64,000 nucleotides of DNA from Thiocystis violascens DSM 198 (GCF_000227745.2 NC_018012.1:3093501-3157500), one strand, 5' to 3'. Counted from the first letter of the stretch, positions 33,346 to 44,760 are shown. Translations and numbers: made by a program. Notes: generated by a model from the letters alone, not told the origin.

Positions 33346-35517
33346 ATGGATGTATCCCTTCTGCTCGACTCACTCAATGCAGCCCAACGCGAGGCGGTTT
33401 CCGCCAAAGCCGGAAATCTGCTGATCCTGGCTGGCGCAGGTTCCGGCAAGACCCGCGTGCTGGTGCATCGCATCGCCTGGTTGATTCAGGTCGAGCAGGT
33501 ACCGCCTTGGGCGGTGCTAGCGGTGACCTTCACCAACAAAGCTGCGCGGGAGATGCGTGGGCGCATCGAGGAAATGCTCGGAGAACCGGTCGGCGGCATG
33601 TGGGTCGGAACCTTTCATGGTCTTGCCCATCGCTTTCTGCGCGCTCACTGGCAGGATGCCAAACTGCCCCAGCACTTCCAGATTCTGGACGCGGACGATC
33701 AGTTCCGGTTGGTCAAACGTATTCTGAAGGCAATGCAGCTTGACGAAGCACGCTGGCCGCCGCGTCAGGTACAGGGTTTCATCAACAAACAGAAGGACGA
33801 AGGTCTGCGGCCCCAACATCTGGATGCGGGTGGCGATTTTTTCCTGGACAAAATGATCGGCGTCTATCGTGAGTACGAGTCGTTGCGTACCCGCGGCGGT
33901 CTACTGGATTTCGCGGATCTGCTGCTCTCGGCGCTCGAACTGCTGCGCGAACGACCGGACATCCTGCACCACTATCAGGAACGTTTCCGTCACATTCTGG
34001 TCGACGAGTTTCAGGATACCAACGCCATTCAATATGCCTGGCTGCGACTGCTCGCGGGGCGCAACGACAATCTCTTCGCGGTGGGCGACGACGATCAGTC
34101 CATCTATGGCTGGCGTGGCGCGAAGGTCGAAAATATCCAGTCGTTTCAGCGCGACTATCCCAATACCCGCACGGTTCGGCTGGAGCAGAATTATCGCTCA
34201 ACCGGCAACATTCTCGCCGCGGCCAACGCCCTGATCGATCACAATCCGACCCGTCTTGGCAAAAATCTCTGGACCGAGGACAGCGCAGGCGAGCCCATTC
34301 GTCGCTATACCGCCTTCAACGAGGTCGACGAGGCGCGCTTCGTGATCGAGCGCATCCGCCGTTTCGTCGAGACCGATGGCTATCGGCGCGACGAGTGCGC
34401 GATCCTCTACCGCACCACGGCCCAATCGCGGCTGTTCGAGGAATCGCTGATCCAGGCCGGAATCCCCTATCGCGTCTATGGCGGACTGCGCTTTTTCGAG
34501 CGTGCCGAAATTCGCGACGCGCTCGCCTATCTGCGTCTCGTGGCCAATCCGGACGATGACGCAGCCTTCGAGCGCGTGGTCAATACGCCGACGCGGGGTA
34601 TCGGCGAGCGCACACTCGATCTGTTGCGTCAGCAGGCGCGCGAATCCCGCGTCTCGCTCTGGCGGGCCGCGCTGGATCTGACCGCCACCGACGCGCTGGG
34701 ACCGAGAGCGAGCGGTGCGCTGCGCAAATTTATCGAACTGATCCAGGTGCAGACCGGAAACAACGACGGCCGGACATTGGCCGGTCTCGCCAGACATCTG
34801 ATCGATGTCACCGAACTCCCCGCGTTCTACCAGAAAAACAAAGACGGCAAGGGCCAGGATCGGATCGAAAATCTGGAACAGTTGGTGGAAACGGTCACGC
34901 GATTCGAGCACGAACTGGACGACGAATCGGGCGATGCGCTTGGCGCCTTCCTCGCCCATGCCGCGCTGGAAGCCGGCGAGACCCAGGCCGACCGCGCGGA
35001 GGATGCTGTGCAACTCATGACCCTGCACAGCGCCAAGGGTCTGGAGTTCCCGATCGTTTTTTTGGTGGGCGTCGAGGAAGGTCTGTTCCCGCACAGTCTG
35101 TCGGCCGAGGATCCGGCCCGGCTCGAAGAAGAACGGCGCCTCTGCTACGTCGGCATGACCCGCGCCATGCAGCAGTTGTTCGTCACCCATGCCGAGAGCC
35201 GCCGTCTCTACGGACGCGAGGACTATCCCGCACCGTCGCGTTTTCTGCGCGAGATTCCGCCCGATCTGGTGGAAGAGGTGCGTGGCGGCGGCGTCGCACG
35301 TCGCCCGGCCGCGACAGCCCCGATGCGGGGTCAGGCCGGGATGCCGGTCGCCGGCGGTTTTCAACTCGGTCAGCGGGTTCGGCATCCCAAGTTCGGCGAG
35401 GGCGTGATCCTGCACCAGGAGGGCAGCGGGACCAATGCCCGTATCCAGGTCAATTTTCGGGATGTCGGCCCGAAATGGCTGGTGCTGGCCTATGCGCGTT
35501 TGGAGTCTGCGGGATAG
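33346..35517 (+). CDS. uvrD: DNA helicase II (UvrD)
   Basis: A 723-residue superfamily 1A 3'-5' helicase for mismatch and nucleotide-excision repair, close to the 720 residues of E. coli UvrD. Motif I is LAGAGSGKTRVLVHR, motif II HILVDEFQDTN, motif III GDDDQSIYGWRG, motif VI CYVGMTRA. The C-terminal tail contains the RNA-polymerase-interacting Tudor-like domain (GQRVRHPKFGEGVIL). Start ATG at 33346; a TTG just before it is less likely. It is transcribed away from the origin region. Confidence 0.94.
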   Translation: MDVSLLLDSLNAAQREAVSAKAGNLLILAGAGSGKTRVLVHRIAWLIQVEQVPPWAVLAVTFTNKAAREMRGRIEEMLGEPVGGMWVGTFHGLAHRFLRAHWQDAKLPQHFQILDADDQFRLVKRILKAMQLDEARWPPRQVQGFINKQKDEGLRPQHLDAGGDFFLDKMIGVYREYESLRTRGGLLDFADLLLSALELLRERPDILHHYQERFRHILVDEFQDTNAIQYAWLRLLAGRNDNLFAVGDDDQSIYGWRGAKVENIQSFQRDYPNTRTVRLEQNYRSTGNILAAANALIDHNPTRLGKNLWTEDSAGEPIRRYTAFNEVDEARFVIERIRRFVETDGYRRDECAILYRTTAQSRLFEESLIQAGIPYRVYGGLRFFERAEIRDALAYLRLVANPDDDAAFERVVNTPTRGIGERTLDLLRQQARESRVSLWRAALDLTATDALGPRASGALRKFIELIQVQTGNNDGRTLAGLARHLIDVTELPAFYQKNKDGKGQDRIENLEQLVETVTRFEHELDDESGDALGAFLAHAALEAGETQADRAEDAVQLMTLHSAKGLEFPIVFLVGVEEGLFPHSLSAEDPARLEEERRLCYVGMTRAMQQLFVTHAESRRLYGREDYPAPSRFLREIPPDLVEEVRGGGVARRPAATAPMRGQAGMPVAGGFQLGQRVRHPKFGEGVILHQEGSGTNARIQVNFRDVGPKWLVLAYARLESAG

Positions 35518-35600
35518 ACGCGGTCGAATCGGGCTGGGGTAACCGGCCAATCCGCCCTACAATAGATCGGATCACCACAACCCTGCGGCACCCGCCTATC

Positions 35601-36815
35601 ATGTCCGACACTGAAAACTTCGAAGATCTGCTCAAACAATTCGATCAAGCTCACCCGCAAACCCAGAAGGGCGAACCCGCCATCGGCGACCGGGTGAGCG
35701 GCACTCTGGTGGCGATCGGCGAGGACTATGCCTTTGTCGACTTGGGCGCCAAGTCCGAGGGACGCCTGGAAATCGCGGTCCTGAAAGATGCCGAGGGGCA
35801 ACTCAAGCATGCCGTTGGCGAGACCATCGAAACCCTGGTGACCGGCAAGGACGAGGACAGCGGCATGCTGCTGCTCGGCAGCCAGCAGGGCCATCGTTAT
35901 CATGGCGTCGACGAGGTGGAACACGCCTACCGCCAGGGCTTGCCGGTGCAGGGTCAGGTGAGCGCCGCCGTGAAGGGCGGGGTCGAGGTCCAGGTGGCCG
36001 GGATCCGGGCCTTCTGTCCGGCCTCGCAGATCGATATCCGCTTTATCGAAGATCTGTCCGAGTTCGTCGGCCAACGTTTCGATTTCAGGATTACGAAATT
36101 CGAGGGCGGTCGCCGGCCCAATCTGGTGGTTTCGCGCCGCGCCATTCTGGAAGAAGAGCAACGTCTCCAGGCCGAGCAGACCCGTGCCCAACTCGCGGAA
36201 GGCGCCGTTCTGACCGGTACGGTGACGTCGCTCAAGGACTATGGCGCCTTCGTCGACATCGGCGGTCTGGAGGGCATGATCCATATCAGCCAGCTCGCCT
36301 TCGGTCATGTCAAGCACCCGAAGGAGGTGTTGCAGGTTGGTCAGCAGGTCGAGGTGAGCGTGCTACGGATCGATCCGCCGGGCGAGAAAAACAAGCGCGA
36401 GAAGATCGCGCTCTCGATTCGCGCCCTCGGTCGCGATCCCTGGCAGGACGCGCTCGACAGCTTTCCGGTGGGGACGCGTGTCAGCGGCACGGTGTCGCGC
36501 CTTCAGCCCTTCGGCGTTTTCGTCGAGCTAGCCCCTGGCATCGACGGATTGGTGCATATCAGCGAATTGGGCGCCGGTCGGCGCATCAATCATCCGAGCG
36601 AGGTCGTCAATCCGGGCGACCAAGTCGAGGCGACCGTGTTGGGGGTGGATCTTGAGCGTCGCCGGATCAGTCTTTCGCTGGACGAGAAGCGTCAGGCCGA
36701 CGAGAGCCCCGATGCGCGTACCTTCGCTGCGACCCAGACGTCGGCCAAGGCACCCGAAAACCCCCTGGGCAGTTTTGGCGAACTTCTGAAGGCAAGCATG
36801 AACAAAGGTCGCTGA
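35601..36815 (+). CDS. S1-domain RNA-binding protein (RpsA-like)
   Basis: A 404-residue protein with four S1/OB repeats: residues about 25-95 (GDRVSGTLVAIGEDYAFVDLG), 115-175 (degenerate), 195-265 (GTVTSLKDYGAFVDIGGL), 290-360 (GTVSRLQPFGVFVELAPG). The last two are most canonical (GMIHISQL, GLVHISEL). It is shorter than ribosomal protein S1 (six repeats), and may be a second RNA-binding or translation-related protein. Start at ATG 35601 (MSDTENFEDLL); the upstream extension overlaps uvrD. Confidence 0.85.
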   Translation: MSDTENFEDLLKQFDQAHPQTQKGEPAIGDRVSGTLVAIGEDYAFVDLGAKSEGRLEIAVLKDAEGQLKHAVGETIETLVTGKDEDSGMLLLGSQQGHRYHGVDEVEHAYRQGLPVQGQVSAAVKGGVEVQVAGIRAFCPASQIDIRFIEDLSEFVGQRFDFRITKFEGGRRPNLVVSRRAILEEEQRLQAEQTRAQLAEGAVLTGTVTSLKDYGAFVDIGGLEGMIHISQLAFGHVKHPKEVLQVGQQVEVSVLRIDPPGEKNKREKIALSIRALGRDPWQDALDSFPVGTRVSGTVSRLQPFGVFVELAPGIDGLVHISELGAGRRINHPSEVVNPGDQVEATVLGVDLERRRISLSLDEKRQADESPDARTFAATQTSAKAPENPLGSFGELLKASMNKGR

Positions 36816-36857
36816 GCGGTTCGGACGTACTGGATGCGGGAAGACGCGCCAGGAATC

Positions 36858-38048
36858 ATGGGCGCCATCGAGCCGCCACCGCTCGCGCTCTACATCCACA
36901 CCCCCTGGTGTGTCCGCAAGTGTCCCTATTGCGATTTCAATTCGCACGCCGCCGATCGGTCGCCGCCCTTCGATCGCTATGTCGCCCAACTGCTGGCCGA
37001 TTTGGACATGGAACTCCGCGCGCCGGCGGCGCGGCGTCCGCTCTCGTCCATTTTCATCGGCGGCGGGACGCCGAGTCTCTTTCCCGGTCCCGCGATTCGG
37101 ACGTTATTGGATGGCATCCGTGCACGCACGCGACTGGCTCCCGAGATCGAGATTACCCTGGAGGCCAATCCAGGGGCAGCGGATGCGCACCGATTCGATG
37201 CCTATCGCGCGGCGGGCGTGAATCGCCTGTCGATCGGCGTGCAAAGTCTTTCGGATCGCCAGTTGGCACGACTGGGTCGGATCCACCGTGCCGCCGATGC
37301 GCGGGCTGCGGTTGCGGCGGCGCGGGCCGCCGGTTTCGAGAATCTCAACCTGGACCTGATGTTTGCCTTGCCCGACCAGACCCTGCACAACGCTGCGGCC
37401 GACCTGGATGCGCTGATCGAACTCGCACCGGAGCATGTCTCCTACTATCAGCTGACGCTGGAGTCGGGTACCGATTTTTTTGCCCATCCGCCCGCCCTTC
37501 CCGATGGCGATCTGGCGGCGGATTTGGCCGCCCAGGGGCTGGAACGGTTGTCCCTCTCGGGATACCGTCAATACGAGGTGTCAGCGTATGCCCGCGCCCA
37601 GCGGCAATGCCGGCATAATCTCAACTACTGGCGCTTTGGCGACTATCTCGGGATCGGCGCCGGCGCTCATGGTAAACTCACGGTATCGACCGAGGAGAGC
37701 GCTGGCTGGCGTATCCGGCGATCCGTCAAGAATCCTCACCCGCAAACCTATCTTGAGGCGCCTTCCGAGTTACTGGCCGGAAGTCTGTTTGAGTTGACCG
37801 AACAAGACTGTGTGTGCGAGTTTGCCTTGAACGCGATGCGACTCACCCAAGGCTTCGAGCTTGGTTTGTTCGGCCAGACCACGGGGCGGCCGATCGCACT
37901 CATCGCGGATCTTTTGGGGCGAGCGGCGGCAGACGGGTTGCTGATTTTGAGCGCGAACTGGATTCGGCCGACGCCATTGGGCCGCGATTTCCTCGACGAT
38001 CTGGTGAGTCGATTTCTGTTCCACGACTCTCAAGCCGATGCGGGATAA
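36858..38048 (+). CDS. hemW: HemW, radical SAM heme chaperone (coproporphyrinogen III oxidase-like)
   Basis: A 396-residue radical SAM protein. The cluster-binding motif is CVRKCPYC in HTPWCVRKCPYCDFNSH, followed by FIGGGTPSL and the HNLNYWRFGDYLGIGAGAHG stretch that marks HemW/HemN. Members bind heme and deliver it to respiratory proteins; oxidase activity is not expected. ATG at 36858 follows AGGA; an alternative ATG is at 36834. It is 43 bases after the S1-domain gene on the same strand. Confidence 0.9.
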   Translation: MGAIEPPPLALYIHTPWCVRKCPYCDFNSHAADRSPPFDRYVAQLLADLDMELRAPAARRPLSSIFIGGGTPSLFPGPAIRTLLDGIRARTRLAPEIEITLEANPGAADAHRFDAYRAAGVNRLSIGVQSLSDRQLARLGRIHRAADARAAVAAARAAGFENLNLDLMFALPDQTLHNAAADLDALIELAPEHVSYYQLTLESGTDFFAHPPALPDGDLAADLAAQGLERLSLSGYRQYEVSAYARAQRQCRHNLNYWRFGDYLGIGAGAHGKLTVSTEESAGWRIRRSVKNPHPQTYLEAPSELLAGSLFELTEQDCVCEFALNAMRLTQGFELGLFGQTTGRPIALIADLLGRAAADGLLILSANWIRPTPLGRDFLDDLVSRFLFHDSQADAG

Positions 38049-38242
38049 GTTCCGCCAGCATGCGTTTTTCGCCTAAACTGCCGGCAGCGCCCAGCCCTGT
38101 CGTTTTCGACTAAGGCATGGCATCGGCTGAAAACGTGTTTTTTGCTCGGGACGCGGTCGTCAAGTTGCAGCTTGGCAACCTCGATGGTAACCTCGCCCGT
38201 TTTCCTAGAATTCTAAAGCCCAAGCTGGGCAAAAAGGTCATC

Positions 38243-38443
38243 ATGAAAGAAGGAATCCACCCGGAATACACCGATGTCAAGGTGGTATGCAGCTGCGGCA
38301 ATGAATTTATGACGCGCTCCACCAAGGGGAAAGACATGCATGTGGAGGTTTGCTCCGCCTGCCATCCCTTTTATACCGGTAAGCAGAAAGTCCTGGATAC
38401 TGCCGGGCGCGTCGATAAGTTCCGTCGGAAGTATTCGCGCTGA
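38243..38443 (+). CDS. rpmE: 50S ribosomal protein L31
   Basis: A 66-residue zinc-type L31: [20 protein letters not shown], two cysteine pairs (CSC near residue 17, CSAC near 36), and the C-terminal KFRRKYSR. Cysteine presence marks the zinc-binding form. The frame is open upstream but MKEG at 38243 is the canonical start. Confidence 0.95.
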   Translation: MKEGIHPEYTDVKVVCSCGNEFMTRSTKGKDMHVEVCSACHPFYTGKQKVLDTAGRVDKFRRKYSR

Positions 38444-38817
38444 AATCTCCCGCGCGGAGATATCGTACTCGGTGCTTCCACCGACGAACGCTCCGCGCGC
38501 AACCCTCCCATGGCTTCACGAGACATCCTCGGTCTCAAGCCGTGATAACGGTGCTCTTGAGAACCCCCATCGTCATTCGGCCCCCCGTGTTGCGATCTCT
38601 TTAGGTTATTGCGTGTTCGGTCGATCGGCGAGTCGATAAGGTCGAACGATGGCGGTCGGCAACCTTTCCTTGATACCCTCGCCTCGTACTTATTCCACGT
38701 AGCGCGAGCATCCTTGGTCGTCGGGTTGAGCCGGCCGGGTTCTCGCGCTGCCGTATCGATGTTGAAACCCCGGAGACCGCATGGATCTCATCCATCTCTG
38801 ACCGGAGCGGGAACGAC
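38444..38817. other. Intergenic region between rpmE and mdh remnant
   Basis: About 370 bases. A short perfect hairpin (ATCTCC-CGCGC-GGAGAT, about 38445-38462) directly after rpmE may be its terminator, though it lacks a clear T-run. Nothing else recognised. Confidence 0.4.
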
Positions 38818-39319
38818 GTGAAAAAAATCGCCATTATCGGCGCCGGACGTGTCGGCGAAACCACCGCGCAAATTTTGGCGGAGGAAGAATTCTGTCGCGA
38901 AATCGCACTTTTCGATGTACGCGAGGATGTGCCAGAAGGTGTCGCGCTCGATATTCTTCAGACAGCGCCATTTCGATGCAATCGTCGAGCGTACCCGCAA
39001 GGGTGGGACAGAAATCCTCGCCCTGCGGAAGAATTCCAGTGCCTATGACGCCCCTGGCGCCGCAGTGGCCGCCATGGTTGACGCTATTGTCAATCATCGA
39101 CGGAGACTGCTTCCCTGTGTTGCCCTGCTTGAGGGCGAATACGGCGAAACCGATATTGCCATGGGTGTTCCATGTATTCTGGGAGAAAAAGGCATCGAAT
39201 CGATCATCGAACTTGACTTGAATCCGCGTGAACGGGCTGATTTCCTGCGCTCTGCCGGTTCCGTGAGGGCAGAAATCGAGCGCTTGGGCGATCTCCGTGA
39301 ACGCGATGGTGTAAGGTAA
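38818..39319 (+). pseudogene. mdh: Malate dehydrogenase with a large internal deletion
   Basis: The start (GTG after GGAGCGG) reads KKIAIIGAGRVGETTAQILA and the NAD-binding fold to DILQTAPF, about residue 50. At about 38965-38975 the sequence jumps, in another frame, to FDAIVERTRKGGTEILAL and continues through AMVDAIV and IIELDLN to a stop at 39319, the C-terminal part of a lactate/malate dehydrogenase of about 310 residues. Roughly 140-150 residues, including the catalytic Asp/His pair and the substrate arginines, are missing, so no active enzyme can be made. The gltA gene follows, as in normal mdh-gltA neighbourhoods. Confidence 0.85.
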
Positions 39320-39502
39320 GCGGCGCGCAACTCGGTCAAGGCACGTAAAATGCTTTATCCCTTTCCGAAGGAGAGCGGGATTTGAAGCGCTTGTGACAAG
39401 ACTGTCACGCGAAGGCATCAGTCGGCGCGTCCATTCTCGAAACCCAACACGAACCGCCTTGAAGGTGATGGCACCCCAGGCGGCATGGCCAGGAGCGAGC
39501 TT

Positions 39503-40794
<1,292 letters not shown>

Positions 40795-40798
<4 letters not shown>

Positions 40799-41409
40799 GC
40801 GGGATTGGCATCCGCGAGCAAACGCCGCACTTCCTCGGGATCGGCACCGCGTAGCGGCTGTTCAGTGACCGGGTCGAGCGGCGGATTGCGCAGGGCTCGC
40901 ATGGGCAGCACGATCAATTTCACGGGCATCTCGCCGGCCATGAAGCGGAACAGCGGATGCGATTGGCGCTGACCGTCGGGATAGCGGAAATCGCGTTCGG
41001 CGTCCTGCCAGGGAATTCCATGTTCCATCAGGGCAAACAGCACATCCTCGGGGCGTTCGGAGAACAGCAGCAGTTCGACGCCGGTCTGCCGATCGCCCGC
41101 GCCACTGAGCGCGGGTCCGATCAGCCGCGGTCGGAAGCCCTGAAAGGTTTTCATGGCCTCTAGGGCATTCTCGCGCAGATCCAGACAGTCCCGTTCATGG
41201 ACGTGACCGAGAAAGAGTCGGCGGTGGGTCAGCACCGCCTCCTGCACCGCCTCGTTGGATGGCCACTGGCGTCGGTTGGGAGTTCCCATTCGCTCCGCTG
41301 CTTTGCGTTTTGCCCGATCGTAATCGGACAGCCCCTGCTCGACCATGATGCGAGCGGCCTCATAGGCCAGGCGCTCTTTGAGTGAACTGGTTCGCGTTCG
41401 TGCAGACAT
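40795..41409 (-). CDS. Conserved hypothetical protein
   Basis: A 204-residue soluble protein, starting [20 protein letters not shown] after GGAGG. The N-terminal half is helical with [20 protein letters not shown], resembling a nucleotidyltransferase-like or UPF family seen widely in gammaproteobacteria, but I cannot name it. Its stop overlaps that of gltA. Alternative upstream ATG at 41424. Confidence 0.75.
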
Positions 41410-41527
41410 CGATTTTCCTCCCATGAGGTACCGTCGTTCGCATGTCCAGCGACCGCGGTGTTGCTGACTTTATCCGCCACGCAGAGCAGGGCGGCCAGGC
41501 AGTTCTCATTTAGGCGTCATCCGCCAT

Positions 41528-41640
41528 CGTAGAAGCCCGCTTGCGGGCGATATGACCCGTCAGTCGCCTTCTGGTCTGCCAGACCCCGTCGCCCGGAAGC
41601 CACCGCAGACCCGCAAGTCGCCCGCAAGCGGACTCCTACG
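41528..41640. repeat. REP-type inverted pair
   Basis: Two 23-base units face each other: CGTAGAAGCCCGCTTGCGGG at 41528-41550 and the complement of CGTAGGAGTCCGCTTGCGGG at 41618-41640. Each is itself a small palindrome (CCGC-TT-GCGG). This is the layout of bacterial REP/BIME units in gammaproteobacteria. The rest of the 463-base gap before pilM holds nothing recognised. Confidence 0.65.
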
Positions 41641-41872
41641 TCAAAACGTGGCTATAATCCCAGAATCAATCGCTGAAATCCCGATAAGTCGTCTTGTAGC
41701 CAAGATGACGGAATCAAGCGCTCGGCGGGTGATCGCGATTCCGATCTTGTGTCATCCATCATGGATTTGGCCATGATGGCACTCGCGAAATTGGCCAGAT
41801 TTGTTATCTTTACGTTCCTGGATGGGACTCAGGGTATTCTCACCGCAATGGAAATGACCCAGCGAGAGATTT

Positions 41873-42964
41873 ATGTTTGGCCTCAGCCGCAAAAATAATC
41901 CCCTCCTGGGGATCGACATCAGTTCGACCGCGATCAAATTGATCGAGCTTTCCAGAAATGCGGTTTCCGCCCCGACGTTGTTTCGGGTCGAGCACTACGC
42001 CATCGAGCCGCTCCCCCTGAATGCCGTGCTCGAAAAAAAAATTGCGGATTCCGAAGCGGTCGGTAAGAGCATCCGTAGCGCCTTGGTCAGGGCTGGAACC
42101 AAGACTAAGCGCGCGGCCATTGCGGTGGCGGGCTCGGCGGTCATTACAAAGGTGATCTCGATGTCGGCCTCGTTCAGCGATGCCGAAATGGAAAGCCAGA
42201 TTCAACTGGAGGCTGATCAATACATTCCCTATCCCCTGGAAGAAGTCAATCTCGACTTCGAGGTGATTGGGCCATCCCTGAACAGCCCCGACATGGTGGA
42301 CGTTCTGCTGGCCGCCTCCCGCCGGGAAAATGTGGACGATCGCGTTGCCGCGCTTGAAATCGCCGGTTTGACGGCGATCGTGGTGGATGTCGAAGCCTAT
42401 GCCATGGAGAATGCCTGTTCGCTGTTTCCGAGGTCTGGCGCCGAGGAATCTCATGATCGCACGGTGGCGCTCGTGGATGTCGGCGCGGCGACCACGACGC
42501 TGCATGTTCTGCACCGGGGCCAAATTATCTATACCCGCGAGCAGAACTTCGGTGGCATGCAGTTGAAAGACGAAGTGCAGCGTCGCTATGGTCTCTCGCG
42601 CGAGGAGGCCAGCCAGAAAATCCTGACCGGCGACGTCGCCGAGACCTACGAGGCGGAGGTGCTCGATCCGTTCAAAGAGGCGCTGGCGCAACAGATCGGA
42701 CGCGCGCTCCAATTTTTTTACTCTGGAACGACCTTCAACCATGTCGACCAGATCCTGCTCTCCGGCGGTCCGGCCAGCATCCGTAAAATCGATGTCCTGG
42801 TCGAAAATCGGCTCAAACTGCCGACCCTTGTCGCGAATCCCTTTACCCAGATGTCTCTTGCGCCCAGCATCGATTCCCAGGAACTGATGCGCGAGGCGCC
42901 CGGCATGATGGTCGCCGTGGGTCTCGCCCTGCGAGGATTCGACGATCCGCGAGGATTCAAATAA
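41873..42964 (+). CDS. pilM: Type IV pilus inner-membrane platform protein PilM
   Basis: A 363-residue actin-like ATP-binding cytoplasmic protein that anchors PilN. Recognised by the N-terminal LLGIDISSTAIKLIELSR phosphate-binding strand and VALVDVGAATTTLHVL, and the family ending GMMVAVGLALRGFDDP. It heads the pilMNOPQ operon; pilN follows with no gap. Confidence 0.94.
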   Translation: MFGLSRKNNPLLGIDISSTAIKLIELSRNAVSAPTLFRVEHYAIEPLPLNAVLEKKIADSEAVGKSIRSALVRAGTKTKRAAIAVAGSAVITKVISMSASFSDAEMESQIQLEADQYIPYPLEEVNLDFEVIGPSLNSPDMVDVLLAASRRENVDDRVAALEIAGLTAIVVDVEAYAMENACSLFPRSGAEESHDRTVALVDVGAATTTLHVLHRGQIIYTREQNFGGMQLKDEVQRRYGLSREEASQKILTGDVAETYEAEVLDPFKEALAQQIGRALQFFYSGTTFNHVDQILLSGGPASIRKIDVLVENRLKLPTLVANPFTQMSLAPSIDSQELMREAPGMMVAVGLALRGFDDPRGFK

Positions 42965-43612
42965 ATGGCACGGATCAATCTACTCCCCTGGCGCGAAGCC
43001 GCGCGCCAACAGCGTCAGAAGGATTTTCTGACCGCCGGCGGTATCGCCCTTGGCATCACGCTCCTCCTCGCGGTTCTGGTGCATCTCTTTTTTGAAGAGA
43101 GGATTCATGACCAACAGACACGGAATCAATATCTCGAAAGCGAAATTGCGAAATTAAATATTAAAATTAAAGAGATACAGGATCTGGAGAAAACCAAGGC
43201 GGATCTGCTCTCGCGCATGGAGATCATCCAGCAGCTCCAAAAGAGCCGCCCCGAGATCGTCCGCTTGTTCGACGAATTGGTGACGGCGATCCCCGAAGGG
43301 GTCTATCTGACCAAGATCGAACAGAGCGGCCGCTCGGTGGTGATCGAGGGACGCGCCCAATCGAATGCGCGCGTGTCGGCCTTCATGCGGAAAGTCGAAG
43401 CCTCCCGGTCGATCGGTAAACCGCGGCTCATGCTGATCGAAAACAAAGACAAGACCGAGACGGGCCTGAGTCATTTCCGTCTGTCGTTCGATCAGATCAG
43501 CCCGAGTCCGGAGTCCGAATCCAATGAGAAGAAGGGATCCGCATCCACTGCCGATGGCGTCTGGCAGCCGGTCATCCATGCCCAACCGCCAGGAGCCCGG
43601 TCATGGACTTGA
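42965..43612 (+). CDS. pilN: Type IV pilus assembly protein PilN
   Basis: A 215-residue bitopic protein with MARINLLPWREAARQQRQK, the PilN motif (INLLPWR) that docks on PilM, one membrane helix at about residues 22-45 and a periplasmic coiled coil plus ferredoxin-like domain. The ATG follows the pilM stop directly; its end overlaps pilO by ten bases. Confidence 0.93.
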   Translation: MARINLLPWREAARQQRQKDFLTAGGIALGITLLLAVLVHLFFEERIHDQQTRNQYLESEIAKLNIKIKEIQDLEKTKADLLSRMEIIQQLQKSRPEIVRLFDELVTAIPEGVYLTKIEQSGRSVVIEGRAQSNARVSAFMRKVEASRSIGKPRLMLIENKDKTETGLSHFRLSFDQISPSPESESNEKKGSASTADGVWQPVIHAQPPGARSWT

Positions 43613-44220
43613 ATGAACTGAACCAGCTTGATGTCAACAGCTTCGGCGAATGGCCAAACCCGGTCAAGGCCGTCGCCATCCTCATTGCCTGCCTTGCCCT
43701 CGGCGGTCTCGCCTATTACCTCGACACCCAGGAACAGCTCGTTCGTCTCGATCAGGCACAGGCATCCGAACGCGATCTGCGCACCAGCTTCGAGGCCAAG
43801 CAACGCAAGGCGGCCAACCTGGATGCCTATCGTCAGCAACTCGTGGAGATGCAGGAATCCTTTGGCGCCATGCTGCGCCAGCTCCCCAACAAAACCGAGG
43901 TCGCCTCGCTGCTGGTCGATGTCTCCCAGACCGGGCTTGCGAATGGGCTTGAGTTCCAGCTCTTTCAGCCGGAAGACGAACGCACCAAGGACTTTTACGC
44001 GGAGTTGCCCATTCGCATTCGGGTCACGGGAACCTATCACGATTTCGGGCGCTTCATCAGCGGTCTCGCGGCATTGCCTCGCATCGTGACCGTCCACGAC
44101 GCGCAGATTACGGGCGACGCCGCCAAGCCCGGCGCCAAACCTGGCGCGGCGGACAGCAAGCTGACGCTTCAGGCAACCGTGAAGACCTATCGTTATCTGG
44201 ACGAGGACGCGGCAGAATGA
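43603..44220 (+). CDS. pilO: Type IV pilus assembly protein PilO
   Basis: A 205-residue bitopic protein with one N-terminal membrane helix (VKAVAILIACLALGGLAYYL) and a periplasmic domain containing TYHDFGRFISGLAALPRIVTV, the PilO signature. It dimerises with PilN to form the alignment complex. The ATG of pilP overlaps its stop (ATGA). Confidence 0.93.
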   Translation: MDLNELNQLDVNSFGEWPNPVKAVAILIACLALGGLAYYLDTQEQLVRLDQAQASERDLRTSFEAKQRKAANLDAYRQQLVEMQESFGAMLRQLPNKTEVASLLVDVSQTGLANGLEFQLFQPEDERTKDFYAELPIRIRVTGTYHDFGRFISGLAALPRIVTVHDAQITGDAAKPGAKPGAADSKLTLQATVKTYRYLDEDAAE

Positions 44221-44741
44221 ATCGCCATCGCATCCTGATCCTGTCGCTCCTGACGCCCGTGCTGATCGGCGGTTGTGGCGGAGACCGGATGAGCGAGCTC
44301 GAAGCCTATGCGCAGTCAATTAAGGCGCGTCCTCCGGGGCCGATCCAGCCGCTGCCCGAGATCAAACCGATCGAGACCTTTGTGTATCTTCCTGGCGAGC
44401 GGCGCGATCCCTTTACGCCGGATGCCGAGGCCATGCCTCCCGAACCCTTGATCGAGGATAACGGCCTGGCGCCGGATCCCAATCGGCGCAAGGAGGAGTT
44501 GGAGGGCTTTCCGCTGGACTCGCTGCGCATGGTTGGAACGCTCGATCAGGATGCAGAGCGATGGGGTCTCGTCCGAACGAAGGACGGCATCGTTCACCGC
44601 GTGAAGGTGGGTAACTATCTTGGCATGAACAATGGGCAGATCACCAATATCAGCGAGGATGCCATTCAATTGATCGAAATCGTCTCCGATGCGCCAGGCC
44701 AGTGGCGGGAACGTCCGGCCACGGTTGCGCTGACCCAATAA
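44217..44741 (+). CDS. pilP: Type IV pilus lipoprotein PilP
   Basis: A 174-residue lipoprotein; the lipobox is VLIGGCGGD, cleaved before Cys, and the C-terminal HR-like domain is LDSLRMVGTLDQDAERWGLV. It links the PilNO alignment complex to PilQ. It overlaps pilO and is followed 19 bases later by pilQ. Confidence 0.92.
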   Translation: MNRHRILILSLLTPVLIGGCGGDRMSELEAYAQSIKARPPGPIQPLPEIKPIETFVYLPGERRDPFTPDAEAMPPEPLIEDNGLAPDPNRRKEELEGFPLDSLRMVGTLDQDAERWGLVRTKDGIVHRVKVGNYLGMNNGQITNISEDAIQLIEIVSDAPGQWRERPATVALTQ

Positions 44742-44760
44742 ATTCGTGGAGTGAAGACTG

